20,403 bases of DNA from Auxenochlorella pyrenoidosa (lineage: Eukaryota > Chlorophyta > Trebouxiophyceae > Chlorellales > Chlorellaceae): assembly GCA_001430745.1 (NCBI GenBank), contig KQ481983.1, positions 2,854,177 to 2,874,579 on the forward strand. The letters run 5' to 3'. The position numbers and the translations under genes are program-made. Positions 1 to 10,700 of the stretch are shown piece after piece. Numbering within the stretch: the stretch's first letter is position 1; every line of letters begins with the position of its first letter. The notes beneath the pieces were generated by a model. The model was not told the DNA's origin and ran no database searches. It saw only the letters and a program-made list of their open reading frames with translations.

Positions 1-75
1 ACCCCCCCCACCACCACCACCCACCCACCCACCCACCACCACCGCCCCCGTCCAGCTCGCTGCCGCCCGTCTCAC
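1..75 (-). repeat. Low-complexity G-rich (sense) repeat in HIRA intron 10
   Basis: The plus strand shows repeated CCACC and CCCA units at about 1-45. On the HIRA sense strand this is a run of GGTGG/GGGTG units inside the intron that begins right after exon 10 (donor GTGAGA at 75-70). It could form a G-quadruplex. No coding sequence is seen here. Confidence 0.7.
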
Positions 76-2883
76 CGTCGCTGGAGGCGGCCAGCAGGGT
101 GTAGCCGTCGGGGGTCCAGGCAAGGTCGGTCACCTGCCCACGAGGGAGGGAGGCCAGGCAGGGAGGCGTATGCCGTCGGCCGAGGGTGTGGAACGGCCAC
201 AATCGTGAAGCGTGTCACGGGCCTGGCGGCGCGCGGCAGCCCGCCCCGCCATCGCGCAGGTGTGCCTTGTTCTGCCCCTGCTGGCCCCCCGCCACAGTCG
301 CCCGCCCGCCCACCTGGTTCCTGAAGAAGCCCTTGCCCACCATGAGGGCAGAGTGCTGCGCAGAGGCCCACACTGCACAAGCGGAGCGGGAGGGGAGGCT
401 CCACGCTTAAAGAGGCACGAGAGGACCCCGGGCTGGACCGGCGCTGCACGTGCACCTTGCCCGGCCCAGCGTGTGCTTTGGCAGCGGGCAGCACTGGCAG
501 CTGAGCGTGGCAGGGCCCAGACGGCAGCCACAGCACCAGCCACTTGACAGGACAGCTGCAGCTGCACCGCACCGCAACACCTTGAGACCTTGCATTTGTG
601 AATTGTGCATCAGCTCTGCCATGCCCCTGGCCAGCTAGCCCTCCGCCCTCACCCGACACCTTCTTGTCCTGGCTGCCCAGCGCAAACAGGCTGCTCAGCA
701 TGGGCTCCACCTCGCCCTCGCCGCCGCCCCTCTTGGGCAGATGGAAGAGCCGGGGGTTGAAGGCGGTGCTGACGACGCAGCCTGCGGGGCGCCGGCGACA
801 GGGTGCAAGCGGGTCGTGCCAAGCTGGGCGCGCGGCGGGGCATTCGGTGCATGCAGCTGCACTGCGACGGTTGAATGGTGGTCAAAGGACGGCCTGAGGG
901 CCCGCCCGCTGCTTGCCCCCACCCCTGCCAGCCTCGCCTTGGTGCCCGCTGATCAGCAGGTGCTCCCTGGCCTCGCTCCACTTGCCGCGCTGCACCACCA
1001 CCGCCGCGTGCGACGACCCCTGGTAGCTGTTGCCTGGGGGGGGGCGGGGGGGGGGGCCCAAGCCGGGGCGCTGCGCTGTCGGCACCTCCTTGGCGCCCGC
1101 AGGGCACACCCTCACGAGGGCCACACTGTGCCACCCAAGCCAGCTGCAGCCGAGCCGCAGTGGGTGGACCGGCCACTATCCAGCCTGAAGCACCCAGCCG
1201 GCTCTGCCACGCCCCGCCGCCCCACCCACAACCCCAAGCCCTCCACCTGTGGCCAAATATGTGCCGTCGGGGCTCCAGCTCATGCGCATGAAAAAGGTGG
1301 AGGTGACCAGCCGGTTGTAGGGGCCCACCACGCGCGCCTGCACGCTCCAGTCGTCGCACCGCCAGATCACCACGCTCTTGTCCTCCGACTGCAGGACGGG
1401 GGCCCGGGGGTGGGGGCAGCAGAGGTGCAGTGCAGAAGTAGGCGCGCTGAGGGTGCTCGGGTGCTGCCAAGCTGTGTGCAGTGCCGAGTGACTCTCTGTG
1501 CGTGCAAGGCAGTACCTGCAGGCAGGCTCCCCGACATAGGCTGTGTCCACCTGGCCAGCGTTTCTAGCGGCCCCCGCCGTCAGCCTGCTCCTGCCGGGGC
1601 GCCCCCGCCACCACGGCCCGCCGCCCCCCCCCCCCCCCCCGGCCCGGGCCGCACCTGCGTGGCCAGGTACGAGCCCACCGGGTCCCAGGCCAGCCCCTTG
1701 ACAAAGCTGGTGTGGTAGTCGAGCACGCGCACGCGCTGCCCCGTGGCGGGGTCCCAGACGCACACGGTGTTGTCCAGGGAGCAGGAGGCCAGCAGGCGGT
1801 CGTCCGGGCTCCAACCCAGGTCCACCTGGGGGGCCGGGCAGGGGGCCATGGGGGCACAAATCGATGATGGCCATGCACGCAGTACGTCCCCTGCCTGCTG
1901 GGCGCGCACCGGGCGCCACACAGCTTCCGGCAGCATAGGGCGGCACCAGAGCAGCATGGACGACTGTCGGCCCTTTCCCCCCGTCAACCAGCGAGGACCT
2001 GCGCTGCGGGCACCCACCACATTGTTTGAGTGGCCGCGCAGCACCAGCCGTGTCTTCCAGTTCTCCACGTTGGCAGAGGAGACCCCCAGGGTGGTGCCGC
2101 CGGGGCCTGCCTTGTGCTCAAAGATGCAAATCATGCGGTCGTCGGCGCCTGGTGTGGGGGAGGGATGGAAGGGTGGGGAGTGGAAGGGAGCATGTGAAAT
2201 CAAGGCGGGCGCCGCGGGTGGGGGCCGTGCCAGCACTGCACCATGTGCGTTGCATTGCAGCTCGAATGCAACACCCAGCGCCGCTCTGCCGCCCGGACCG
2301 AGGCAATATCTCCCCCTGGCCCGTCCTGCCCCTGGCGCGGCACCCACCAGACGCGAGGTACCGGCCATCCTTGCTGAAGCGCACGGTGTTGACAGTCGAG
2401 TTGTGGTCAGTAAGGGTGGCCAGCAGCAGCGGCCCTGCCTGCTCCTTGCGCGCATCCAGCAGCGGCGCCAAGGCCCACACCTGCAGCGGAGCAGGGAGCG
2501 TTGCGCGTCCAAACTCCGTTTGGCAGGTGGCCAGGCAGTTGCCATGGCTGTACACTGGCAGAACCAGCTGTTGCAAGCTCCACGGCTTCCAACACGGCCA
2601 ACCCCCACAACGTGCTCCGCTCGCCATGCGGTTGCTTTGAAAATGCGCGCACCTTGACTTGCGCGTCGATGCCGCCAGTGGCAAATCGCAGGCCAGAGTG
2701 CTGCACATGGATGGTGTACACGCCGCCTGCAGAGCGGGGCGGAAGGTGCAGGGTGGTCTTCGGGAGGTCAAGCAGCGACGGCGGCAGAGCGGCACTGCTG
2801 TCCACGAGCGCGACGTCAGAGCAGGGGCGGGCTCCTTGGACCTCACCCTCATGCGTGCACCAAGGCACTTTCTCTATCAACAT
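1..2883 (-). CDS. HIRA: HIRA histone chaperone, N-terminal WD40 propeller (partial, 3' part beyond left edge)
   Basis: HIRA deposits histone H3.3-H4 independently of replication, in the nucleus, as part of the HIR complex. Ten exons are modelled (5' to 3' on minus): 2847-2883, 2653-2726, 2348-2480, 2018-2148, 1655-1825, 1247-1388, 938-1033, 653-781, 314-372, 76-133. They give 343 residues and then an intron leaving the window. The start fits the family: MLIEKVPWCTHEG resembles the HIRA N-terminus, followed by GLRFATGGIDAQVKVW. WD blades follow in order, for example LASCSLDNTVCVWD, AWDPVGSYLATQSEDKSVVIW and MSWSPDGTYLATG. A HIRA-specific stretch reads GHQGCVVSTAFNPRLF, then FALGSQDKKVSVW. The visible part covers about seven blades. 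The B-domain and C-terminal Hira domain would lie to the left. All junctions keep frame. Intron 7 (782-937) uses a GC donor. A generic WD40 protein is less likely because the N-terminus and blade order match HIRA. Confidence 0.9.
1621..1640. repeat. Homopolymer tract: 17 C (17 G on HIRA sense strand)
   Basis: An uninterrupted run of 17 C covers 1624-1640, inside HIRA intron 5 and close to its donor at 1654. It is a likely site of length variation and sequencing error. A similar but interrupted G-rich stretch lies at about 1036-1056 (plus strand) and forms the C-rich polypyrimidine tract of the intron 6 acceptor. Confidence 0.8.
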
Positions 2884-3732
2884 TCTGTCGCACTCTGATG
2901 AGGGCCAGGCCAGGAGGCGCAGGGACCTGGCCCAGTGGCGGGGCCCTGCAGGCAGGTGGGCAGGCAGCGGCGAGGTCGGGTGGGAGGCCAGGCTGCCCAC
3001 AGCCTCCCGCCGGGCCAGCTGGACATGGGATCACTTATGCAGCACTCTGCACCTCGCATCGTGCAGCCCCTGCAGGTCTTCCGAGAGCCAAAAAAGCTGC
3101 GCAACAGCACTCGAAAACAGCGCACCCGCCCGCTGCCTAAGGTCGCCTCAGCGTGATCGAACAGCAGTGCCGATCGAACAGCCCGAGACGGCCGCTACTG
3201 ACGAGCAGACGGCGCAGGCACCTCCAGGTGTGCAGTTTGTAGCACTCCAGTTCGTCACAGCAGCTGTCAGATAAGCATCAGTGCCGCAAGCTTGAGGACA
3301 CGGCGTCTGAAATGTTGCCAACCAGCCTGCCACATCGCGCCGCCGCTGTCTTGCTGGCAACCATCGTCTTGGTGTTGCGCTTGTGTCCTTGCAACAGCTC
3401 CTCGTCACTGCCCAGGCCTGTACCCCCACACCGCCCTGCTGGTGATTACTGCACGTTTCCGCTCGTGTTAAATGAATGGTCACAGACTGGGCAGTGCTGC
3501 GTGGCTTCAATGCGAAGAGAGACGCGCAACATGAAAGCACGGGGATTACAGCGTCGTAGGAGCCTAGAACGGGCGGCGGGTGGTGGCTAGGGCAGACAGA
3601 GGATTTGGTGGAAACGAGGGCTGCCCATGAGGGGGGAAGAGGGCAGGAATGGGTTGCACACAAGTCATGCGTTCGGTACGGCTCAAGGTGCAAGGCAAGG
3701 GCCTCAAATGCAGCCGTCAGCTAACTGCCACC
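2884..3732. other. Intergenic: UROD 3' UTR and HIRA 5' region
   Basis: No supported gene lies in these 849 bp between two minus-strand genes. The part nearest UROD should be its 3' UTR, ending near a TGTAA signal at 3546-3550. The remainder should hold the HIRA promoter and 5' UTR. An 11-bp direct repeat (GATCGAACAGC) occurs at 3155-3165 and 3172-3182, about 270-300 bp upstream of the HIRA start. A 181-codon open frame on the minus strand (3148-3693) resembles no family and is not called. Confidence 0.6.
3546..3550 (-). terminator. Putative poly(A) signal TGTAA for UROD
   Basis: TTACA on the plus strand reads TGTAA on the minus strand, 183 nt beyond the UROD stop codon. TGTAA is the usual polyadenylation signal of green algae. 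The distance is reasonable for a 3' UTR, but the motif is short and can occur by chance. Confidence 0.5.
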
Positions 3733-6674
3733 TCAGACAGCCGCAGGCTGCTTGTAGGTGAGCTTCTGCACGTGGAGAGTTGGGAGTAGCTTGTAGCTCA
3801 TGCAACAGCCTGGCGGCGCTTGCACCAGAGAGGGGAAAGCCAGCGCTGATCAAGGCCCCGTGCCCGGCCAGCCCCACGCAAGCATCCGCCTCCTGGCATC
3901 ACCCCCGCTGCCCAAGCCCTAGGCCCCGCTCACCTTGGAGAGGTCGAACATGTAGGCCACGTTCTCCTCGGGCGTGCCCACCAGCACGCCGTGCCCCAGG
4001 TTGAGCACGTGGCCGCGCTGCCCCGCCTGCAGGGGGGTGGGGTGGGTGCGGCTAGGAGCTTTCAGGCGCGCAGCTGTGGCCCACAGCCTGTACCCCTCAC
4101 ATGCACACGGCCACTCCGTGGTGCTGTGCTCGGGAGCACTTTGGAAGTTACGCAAGCTGGAGGCAGGTGTCAACGAGCGCAGCGGGTCGGAATGTGCGCA
4201 GCCTGGCGCGCTGAGCCGGCCCGGGTGCAGGCCCTGCCGCTGTGCGCCCACCTTGGTGAGGCAGTCCTTGACCGCCTCCTCGATCGCGGCCTGGCTGCCA
4301 AAGAGCACCACAGGGTCCACGTTGCCCTGCAGCGGAGGCGCGCGCAAGGAGCCGTGCCGATCAACCAGTAGGCCTTGCTGCACACGCAGCAGTGTGCGTT
4401 GCCAGTGCGTAGGGGCACCACGCCCTGCACCGCTGCCATGCCAGGCTGCTACCTCGGGGCGACTGCACCGGGCAGGCACGGGGGGGCTCCCACCTGCACC
4501 GCCTGGTTGGGGCCCAAGCGAGCCCGCGCGTCGGCCATGTCAACGGTCCAGTCCAGGCCAATCACGTCGACGCCGGTGCCGGCCATGCGCTCCAGCAGGC
4601 CGCCGCTGCCGTTGGCATACAGGGTCAGGGGGGTGTTGGGGTGCGTGGCCTTGACCTGGAGGAGTGGGAAGGGGGCGGGCATGGGTTGGCGGCGGCCAGT
4701 AGCACCAAGGCGCATCCTTGCCCGTGCATTGAACAAGGCGCACACAATGGTTCATGTAGGCAGGCCGTCACCACTCCTGAGGGTGTTGCTTCTTCTGCTC
4801 CCTCGCGCTTGCTGCACAGTGAGCTGGATGCCGGCCAACTTGCACTTCCCCACGCCGCCCTCTCCCCCCACCCCACCCCACCCACCTGCCGCACGATGCG
4901 CTCGATGTAGGGCCGGCTCCAGCGGTCCCACTCCTTGGGCGGCAGCTGCCCGCCCCACGAGTCGAACATCATCACGCAGTCGGCGCCGCTGTCAATCTGG
5001 TACTTGACGTACTCGGCAATCTGGTCAGCAATGTGCGACAGCAGCGAGTCCAGCAGCTGCGGGGCTGCAGGGCAGGGCGGGGCACGAGCAGGGGATCCCG
5101 ATGACGTGAGCTCCACGATGGTGCAAGAAGCTTCCAGCTGCTGCGTGACACACCGCAGGTCGCTGGGTGTTGTGCGGCAGAGCATGCTGGTGCTGCGCCC
5201 CAGCGTGCTACCGCTTGCGCCTTGTGGCATGTGCCTGCCTGCGCCCCCCCCCCCTCCCCGCCCCCCGAGGGCGCACCGTTGAACATCATGGTCTTGATGT
5301 TCTTGTAGATGGAGGAGGACTTGCCCTCCACCACGTAGGTGGCCAGCGTCCAGGGGCAGCCCACAAAGCCCAGCACTGCGGCCTGGCCGCCCACCTCCTG
5401 CAGGCGGGGAGGGGCCGAGGCAGCGCAGGCTGTGGGGCGCCCGCTTTGTGGTGGCGTCTCCTAAAGCGCCTAGCAGGGTGGCCCTAGGCCAGTGCAACCT
5501 GTCCAGCCAAGCTCGCTGCCTCGGATCCCGTCACCGTGCCGCCCCCCACTCCTTGCTGCTCGCCTGAACAGCCATACCCACTGAGACAGCCGCCGCCCAT
5601 GGCACCGCAGCCCCTGCCTTCCTCTGCACACAGCCTGCGCCAGCACCTGTGGCACCGGGCCTCCCCTCTGCTTGCCTGCTTGAGCAGCCCCAGGGACTCG
5701 CCCACAAAGGACAGCTGCTGCAGGTCGATGGGGTGCAGGGCCTTGAGGCCGTCGGTGCTGCGGATGGGCGCGTCCAGCAGCGGCCCCTTGTCGTCGTCAA
5801 TCTCAAAGGGGATGCCAAAGGCGGGCAGCGGGGTGAGGATGTCGCTGCGGGGCAGGGGGAGCGGGCGCAGGCGCGGCGGTCACACGCCAGCGGCTGGCGC
5901 ATGCAAGCCACATGCCACGAGGCCGATGCAACACAGCCTGCTGCAACGTTGGCGCGAAACATCGTCTGCCAGACTGTTCACATGCGCTGGCCGGGGCGAG
6001 GGCTGCCGCCGCGCCAAGCGCACCTGAAGATGATGACGCCATCCGGCTTGAAGCTGTTCCAGGGCTGCAGGCTGATCTCCACAATCAGGTCGGTGTTCTC
6101 GCTGCGCTCCCGGAAGGAGGGGTGCTTCAGCGCCAGGTCGCGGTACACCTTCTGGTACCGCCCCGCCTGCCGCATCATCCTGCGCGGCGGGGGAGGGGAG
6201 GGGCCCGGGGCCCCGGGGGTGAGGGAGACGAGGGGTGCGGCGTGCGGGCAGGCGCCGTGAGAGCTCGCCCAGGGTGGCTGCTACAACCTGCCCTGCAGAT
6301 CCACGTGTCTGTTCAGTGCACATGCACGCAGCATGCTGTTGGCATGCCTTTAGAGTCAGGCCTGCGCCGCAGCCACCCGGCCAAGCAGCCGCCGCTCACC
6401 AGCACGGGGCACGCTCGATAGCTTCGCCGCGGGCGGCGCGCACCATGAGCGGGTCTGCAGCACGGGAAGCGCGTTGACATATATCATGCCCAAGTGCGTG
6501 GCCGTGAGCAAGCCGCTCCGGCCTGCAAACGAGCCCCCAGCCCTCACCTTGCTGCTGGGCCTGTGCCACCACTGCTAGCCGGCACTGCTGCCGCGCATTC
6601 TGCTGCTTGCTGCCCTTGAGAGCAGCGGTGCTGCCATTGAAAGAGGCCCGCAGGCCTGCCACTGCCTGGGCCAT
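3733..6674 (-). CDS. UROD: Uroporphyrinogen decarboxylase, plastid-targeted (complete, 10 exons)
   Basis: This enzyme (EC 4.1.1.37) removes four carboxyl groups from uroporphyrinogen III to give coproporphyrinogen III, in heme and chlorophyll synthesis in the plastid. Exons on minus: 6548-6674, 6400-6454, 6024-6179, 5676-5844, 5277-5397, 4886-5064, 4494-4655, 4252-4326, 3934-4026, 3733-3765. They encode 389 residues, the usual size for a plastid form. Residues 1-42 look like a transit peptide (few acidic residues, many Ala, Ser, Gln and Arg). The start has an in-frame TAG four codons upstream and GCC after ATG. Signature MMRQAGRY is at 62-69. FSDIL supplies the catalytic Asp114. Tyr190 lies in [11 protein letters not shown], Ser245 in FDSWGG and His360 in NLGHG, all positions known from human UROD. 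GCPWT replaces the usual GAPWT. Intron 4 (5398-5675) has a GC donor (CAG/GCAAGC) required by the homology. Confidence 0.95.
6548..6674 (-). other. Predicted plastid transit peptide of UROD (first exon)
   Basis: The first exon encodes 42 residues that are not part of the conserved enzyme: hydroxylated, Ala-rich, with Arg/Lys and no acidic residue, ending [12 protein letters not shown]. The CRLAVVA stretch resembles a stromal processing site. The conserved enzyme starts at [11 protein letters not shown] in exon 2. The cleavage position is inferred. Confidence 0.7.
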
Positions 6675-7734
6675 CCCGCCACACTATAGAGTGTGCGCTG
6701 TGGGTGTCCCTGCTGCTGCAGAAAGCTCGAAGGATAATGCACAGAATGCGTGTGCAATACCCAGGGCTGTTGCGAGACCTCGCACTGTGAAGATGGGGGT
6801 CAGGCAGCTGCTGTGCTGATCGCAGCAGGCCAGCACTGCTGTTGCAGGCCAGTTGGCTGTGCCTCGTCATTTGTTGAAGGTGGCTGAGGTTTCAGGAAGC
6901 CCCGTCCGGGGTATTTCCTGTGCCTACACCAGCGTCGCTGCCGGCACCCTACCCGTCCACGTCGACGCGCAGGAAAAGAAGGCCCAACTTGCAGCCTGGC
7001 CGTCTTCCGGAAAGGAGGGAGGGTTTTGTGGTCGTTACATGCTTTCGCGATGCAGGGACAGCCAGCAGCAACCATTGAGGGGGCCCACACTGAGGGCACC
7101 GACCACCGCCGTTCCGGAGCCCTGAGGAATCATTTCGGAGACAGAGAAGTGGGGAGCACTCCAGCAAGCTGCGGCTGCCTGTGAGGGCGCAGTGAAATGG
7201 GAAGTCGGATGGCGGAGGACAGCATACCAACAACTGCCCGCAAGCACCGCTGGCAGCGTGCTCTGCCCGCCACGCCGCACAGGTGGCGGGGCATGGACTT
7301 GAGCGCCGCCGGTGCTTCTCCCGGGGAATCCCGCCTTCTGACGACTCGCGGCAGTCTCTCAGCCTGACCCGGCAAGCGCCGCCTGCCTCCCCAGCTAACA
7401 CGTGTTTTCACCAGTGCTTCGCCCCTCCGCAAGCTCACGGGGCTCAAAGCTCGTGATCATAGCGTCGGCTGACAAGTAAGAGGGCATGTTGGACACCTCG
7501 GCGCACCGTTCCTCCTGGTGCCCCTGCCGCCGGCGCCCTGGCCTGGCTGCTCCAGAACGCCACCTGTGTTTAGCACAGTTGTGCGCCTGCGCCTGGTGGA
7601 CATACCGGTGGCCCTCCACCAGCTTTCTGTATGACAGACTGCTGGTAGAATTGGTCCATAACCTGTCAAGCTGTTTTCTTCTGCGGTGTGGCACCGAGCC
7701 CTGCCCACCCTGCCAAACCTTCACACCCTGCAGG
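6675..7734. other. Divergent intergenic region between UROD and the CTL gene
   Basis: About 1.06 kb separates two divergent start codons and should hold both promoters and 5' UTRs. I find no convincing coding exon. A palindrome AACACGTGTT at 7397-7406 contains a G-box core CACGTG (7399-7404). The sequence just before the CTL start (CACACCCTGCAG then G-ATG) looks like an intron acceptor, so the CTL gene may have an intron in its 5' UTR. An in-frame ATG at 7486 would add 83 Cys/Trp-rich residues to CTL. I consider that unlikely. Confidence 0.6.
7397..7406. promoter_or_regulatory. Palindromic G-box (CACGTG core) in divergent promoter
   Basis: AACACGTGTT is a perfect 10-bp palindrome with the CACGTG core bound by plant bZIP and bHLH factors. 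It lies 329 bp upstream of the CTL start and 723 bp from the UROD start. Function is inferred only. Confidence 0.35.
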
Positions 7735-10700
7735 ATGGGCCGCGGCGACCCGCCCACTCCCCCCGAGGGCCCGGCGGCGCACTTCCAGTACAGCCGTCCC
7801 CCACGCGACCGCTTCTGGGCGCTGCTCTTCCTGCTGACCTGGCTGGCTGTGATCGGGGCGGGTGCCTACGGCGTGGCGCACAGGTGGGTGGGCAGCCAGG
7901 TTGGGCATGGGCGGAGCCTCATGCGCCATCGCATGCCCCCGTCGGGACGCTCAGTGCACGAGTTTGTGTTATGCAGCGGGTTCTTATTTTCTCACACTTG
8001 GTGGGGCTCGCCAAGGTGTGTCTCCACCGCTGGCTGCCCACCCCGCAGGAACCCGGCTGCACTGACCACCGACTACACAGACCCGGCCAGCTGCCCGCTG
8101 GCGCCCGGTCATGGACGCGGCCTGCTTGCTCGCCTGCAGGTGCGCTGCGGCTGCTTTGCTGGCGGGGCGGGGGGGCCATGGTGTACGTGCTTGAGGCGTG
8201 CCACTGCTTAGGCTTGCCTTCCTCCTTGGTGCCTCGCATTCTCTCGCAGCCTGCCTCGGCTTCTCATCTCGGCCCCTCCCTCCATGCCTCTTGTGCAGGG
8301 CAAGGCCCCCGAGTGGAGCCCCGCCCAGTTTGCGCAGCTGACGGGGCGCTGGCTGGCCGCCTCTGCCGTGCTCGCGCTGGGCCTGGGCTGGGCCTTCATC
8401 CAGCTGTTCAAGTCGCACGCGCACGCCATGACGCGTGCCACCATCTACTCCCAAGTGCTGGTGCGGGGCCCCACCCTGCTGCTTGCGTGCCTGTTCATCG
8501 CACATTGCTGGGTGCCATGCGTAGGGAGGCGGCTCGGCATGGTGCTGCAGATGCGCTGCCGCCCGCCACGGTGCTGCCTGCTTCAACAGCCGCTCAAGGC
8601 CGGCAAAGCTTGCCCCTGCCGCGCAGATCCCCGTCGTCTTTGGCGTCATGCTGCTGGCCAGCGGCGCCGCCGGCGCCTCGCTGCTCTTCTTCGGGCTGGC
8701 GGGGCTGGCGGCCTTCTGCTTCCACTTGTGGCGCGACCAGGTCCAGCTGGCCACCAAGCTGCTGGGCGTGTCGGCGCACGCGCTGGCAGCCAATTCGGGC
8801 GTCATCACCGCCACCCTGCTGCTCAACCTGGGGGGCCTGCTGGCCATCGCGCCGCTGGGCGTGCTGACTGGCGAGTGGGGCCGGGGAGGCTGCTGGGAGG
8901 CATGAGACCCAACAAGCCGTGTTTGGAGTACGACGTAAGGCCCAGGCCACCACCCTGAAGCGAATCGAAGCTTGAACCCCCACCCTCACCCACCCACCCG
9001 CCCGCATTACACCCACACCACCCTGCAGCCTTTGCCCTGATGAACGGCGAGGTTGTGCCCAACCCGGCTCGCGACGGCCGCGCCACGTGCACAGACGACC
9101 AGGGCCACGACGTGCTGTGCTGCACCTTTGCGCCCAACGGCTTTGGCCAGGGCTACACCGGTGAGCGGGGCTGGGCAGGCAGGAGGCGGCGGCGTGCAGG
9201 AACGGGTGGCCCAGGTGGAGAGGTCGGGCGGGGGCACCCACTTCGCGCTGCCCGGGGGCGCGCCCAGTGCCTGCACACGCACTGCTCAATACAGCGGGAA
9301 TTTGTGTGGCCCCGGCACCATGTCACCTCTGCAGGCTTTGCCGCCACCGTGATGCTGTGGACCATGCTGCTGGCCAACCAGATCCGAGTGTTCACGACGT
9401 CGGGCGCGGTCGCGCAGGCAGGGGGGGCCGGCGGGGGCATGCGCACGAGGATGTGGCATAGTCAGCCTGGTTGAGCGGGCGAGCGCCGTGGTAATGGACA
9501 ATGCGCGGCGCACTGCCTGGGAGCGACCTCACACGGCATGCCGGACCCCACCCCCCTCTGCCCACGCAGTGGTACTTTGCGCCGCCAGGCCTGACCTCCA
9601 CCCGCGGCACCACGCTGCGCTCGCTCAAGCACGCGCTTGGGCCCCAGTTTGGTTCCTGCTGCCTGGGCTCGCTGGTGCTGACGGTGGCGGAGATCATGCG
9701 CTCCGCGCTGGAGAAGTGAGCCCGGGGGGGCCGGGGGGTTCGGCAGGAATGGGGATGGATGGAGCATCACCGTGCGGATGTGAGCAGGCGTGGGCAGCTT
9801 TGGTGGCGTTGCAATTAGCAGGGCTGCACAGCAGGCATGGGGACACAAGGCCAGAGCCCACTTAGACCACCCCACCCCGCCCCGGCCCTGGCCCCTGCAG
9901 CGCGCAGCAGCGCAACGACGAGCGCGAGCTCAGCCTGTTCACCCTCATCCAGTGCTGCCTCATCGCCGTTGCCCAGTGCTTCTGGGCAGTCATCGAGTAT
10001 CTCACCAAGGTGCGTGCGTGAAGAAGGGGGTCTCTCAGCAATGTACAAAGTGTGTACATACCGTTATGTGTGTGTGCGGATGAACTGTGTGCGGTGCTGG
10101 TTGCCTAGCGGCCCATGAGGCTTCTGGACCAGCACTCGCAGTCAACCAGGCGGCTGGCACGTGTCTCGCCCGCGCGACCCGGGCACCCCACCGGTGCCCG
10201 ACCCGTGCCTCTGGGCATCATGCCTGCCCCCCGGCCCCCGCCCCCCGCAGTTTGCCACCGTGATGATGGCCATCAGCGGCGAGGCCTTCATGGATGCGGG
10301 GCGCTGCGTGACCGACCTGCTGGCGCGCAACCTGCTCAACGCCTTTGCCTCCACCATCTGGTGGGTGCTGTGCAGGGGGGGCACCCAAGGGCGGCGAGGC
10401 AGGCTGCGTGGGCATGATCGAGCTCAATTTAGGGCAAGCACAGATGCCGGGCTCGCAGCAAGGCTGCAGCTCGCGTGCCTGCACCCCGCCTTCCTCGGCA
10501 GGTCTGACCCCTGTCCATGCGCCTCGTCCTCTACCTCGTTGCCGGCCTTGCCTCCATGCAACTACCCGCCGCCCCCCGCCCGCAGGTTCACGCCGCTGGT
10601 CATCCGCATGGCCTGCTTCTTGCTGGCCGCGGGGTGGGGCGCGCTGACCGGGGCCGCCTACTACGCGCTGCACCACGGCAGCAAGCTGGAGGCGACGCCC

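Noticed and set aside
649..1946. Long open frames on both strands across the HIRA region (for example plus 741-1718, minus 649-1470)
   Set aside because: They are shadows of exons and introns in very GC-rich sequence, with Pro/Arg/Ala runs and no family resemblance. The WD40 exons explain the region.
3148..3693. 181-codon minus-strand open frame between UROD and HIRA
   Set aside because: It has no recognisable domain, a Cys/Ser/Thr-rich random-looking composition, and lies where the UROD 3' UTR and HIRA promoter are expected.
6853..7401. Open frames in the UROD/CTL gap (plus 6853-7125, minus 6949-7401)
   Set aside because: They show no homology and no protein-like composition, the plus frame lacks an ATG at its start, and splice sites do not link them to the neighbours.
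7486..7734. In-frame upstream ATG that would extend the CTL N-terminus by 83 residues
   Set aside because: The extension is rich in Cys, Trp and Arg and unlike known CTL N-termini, and the sequence before 7735 looks like an intron acceptor. Transcript data could reverse this.
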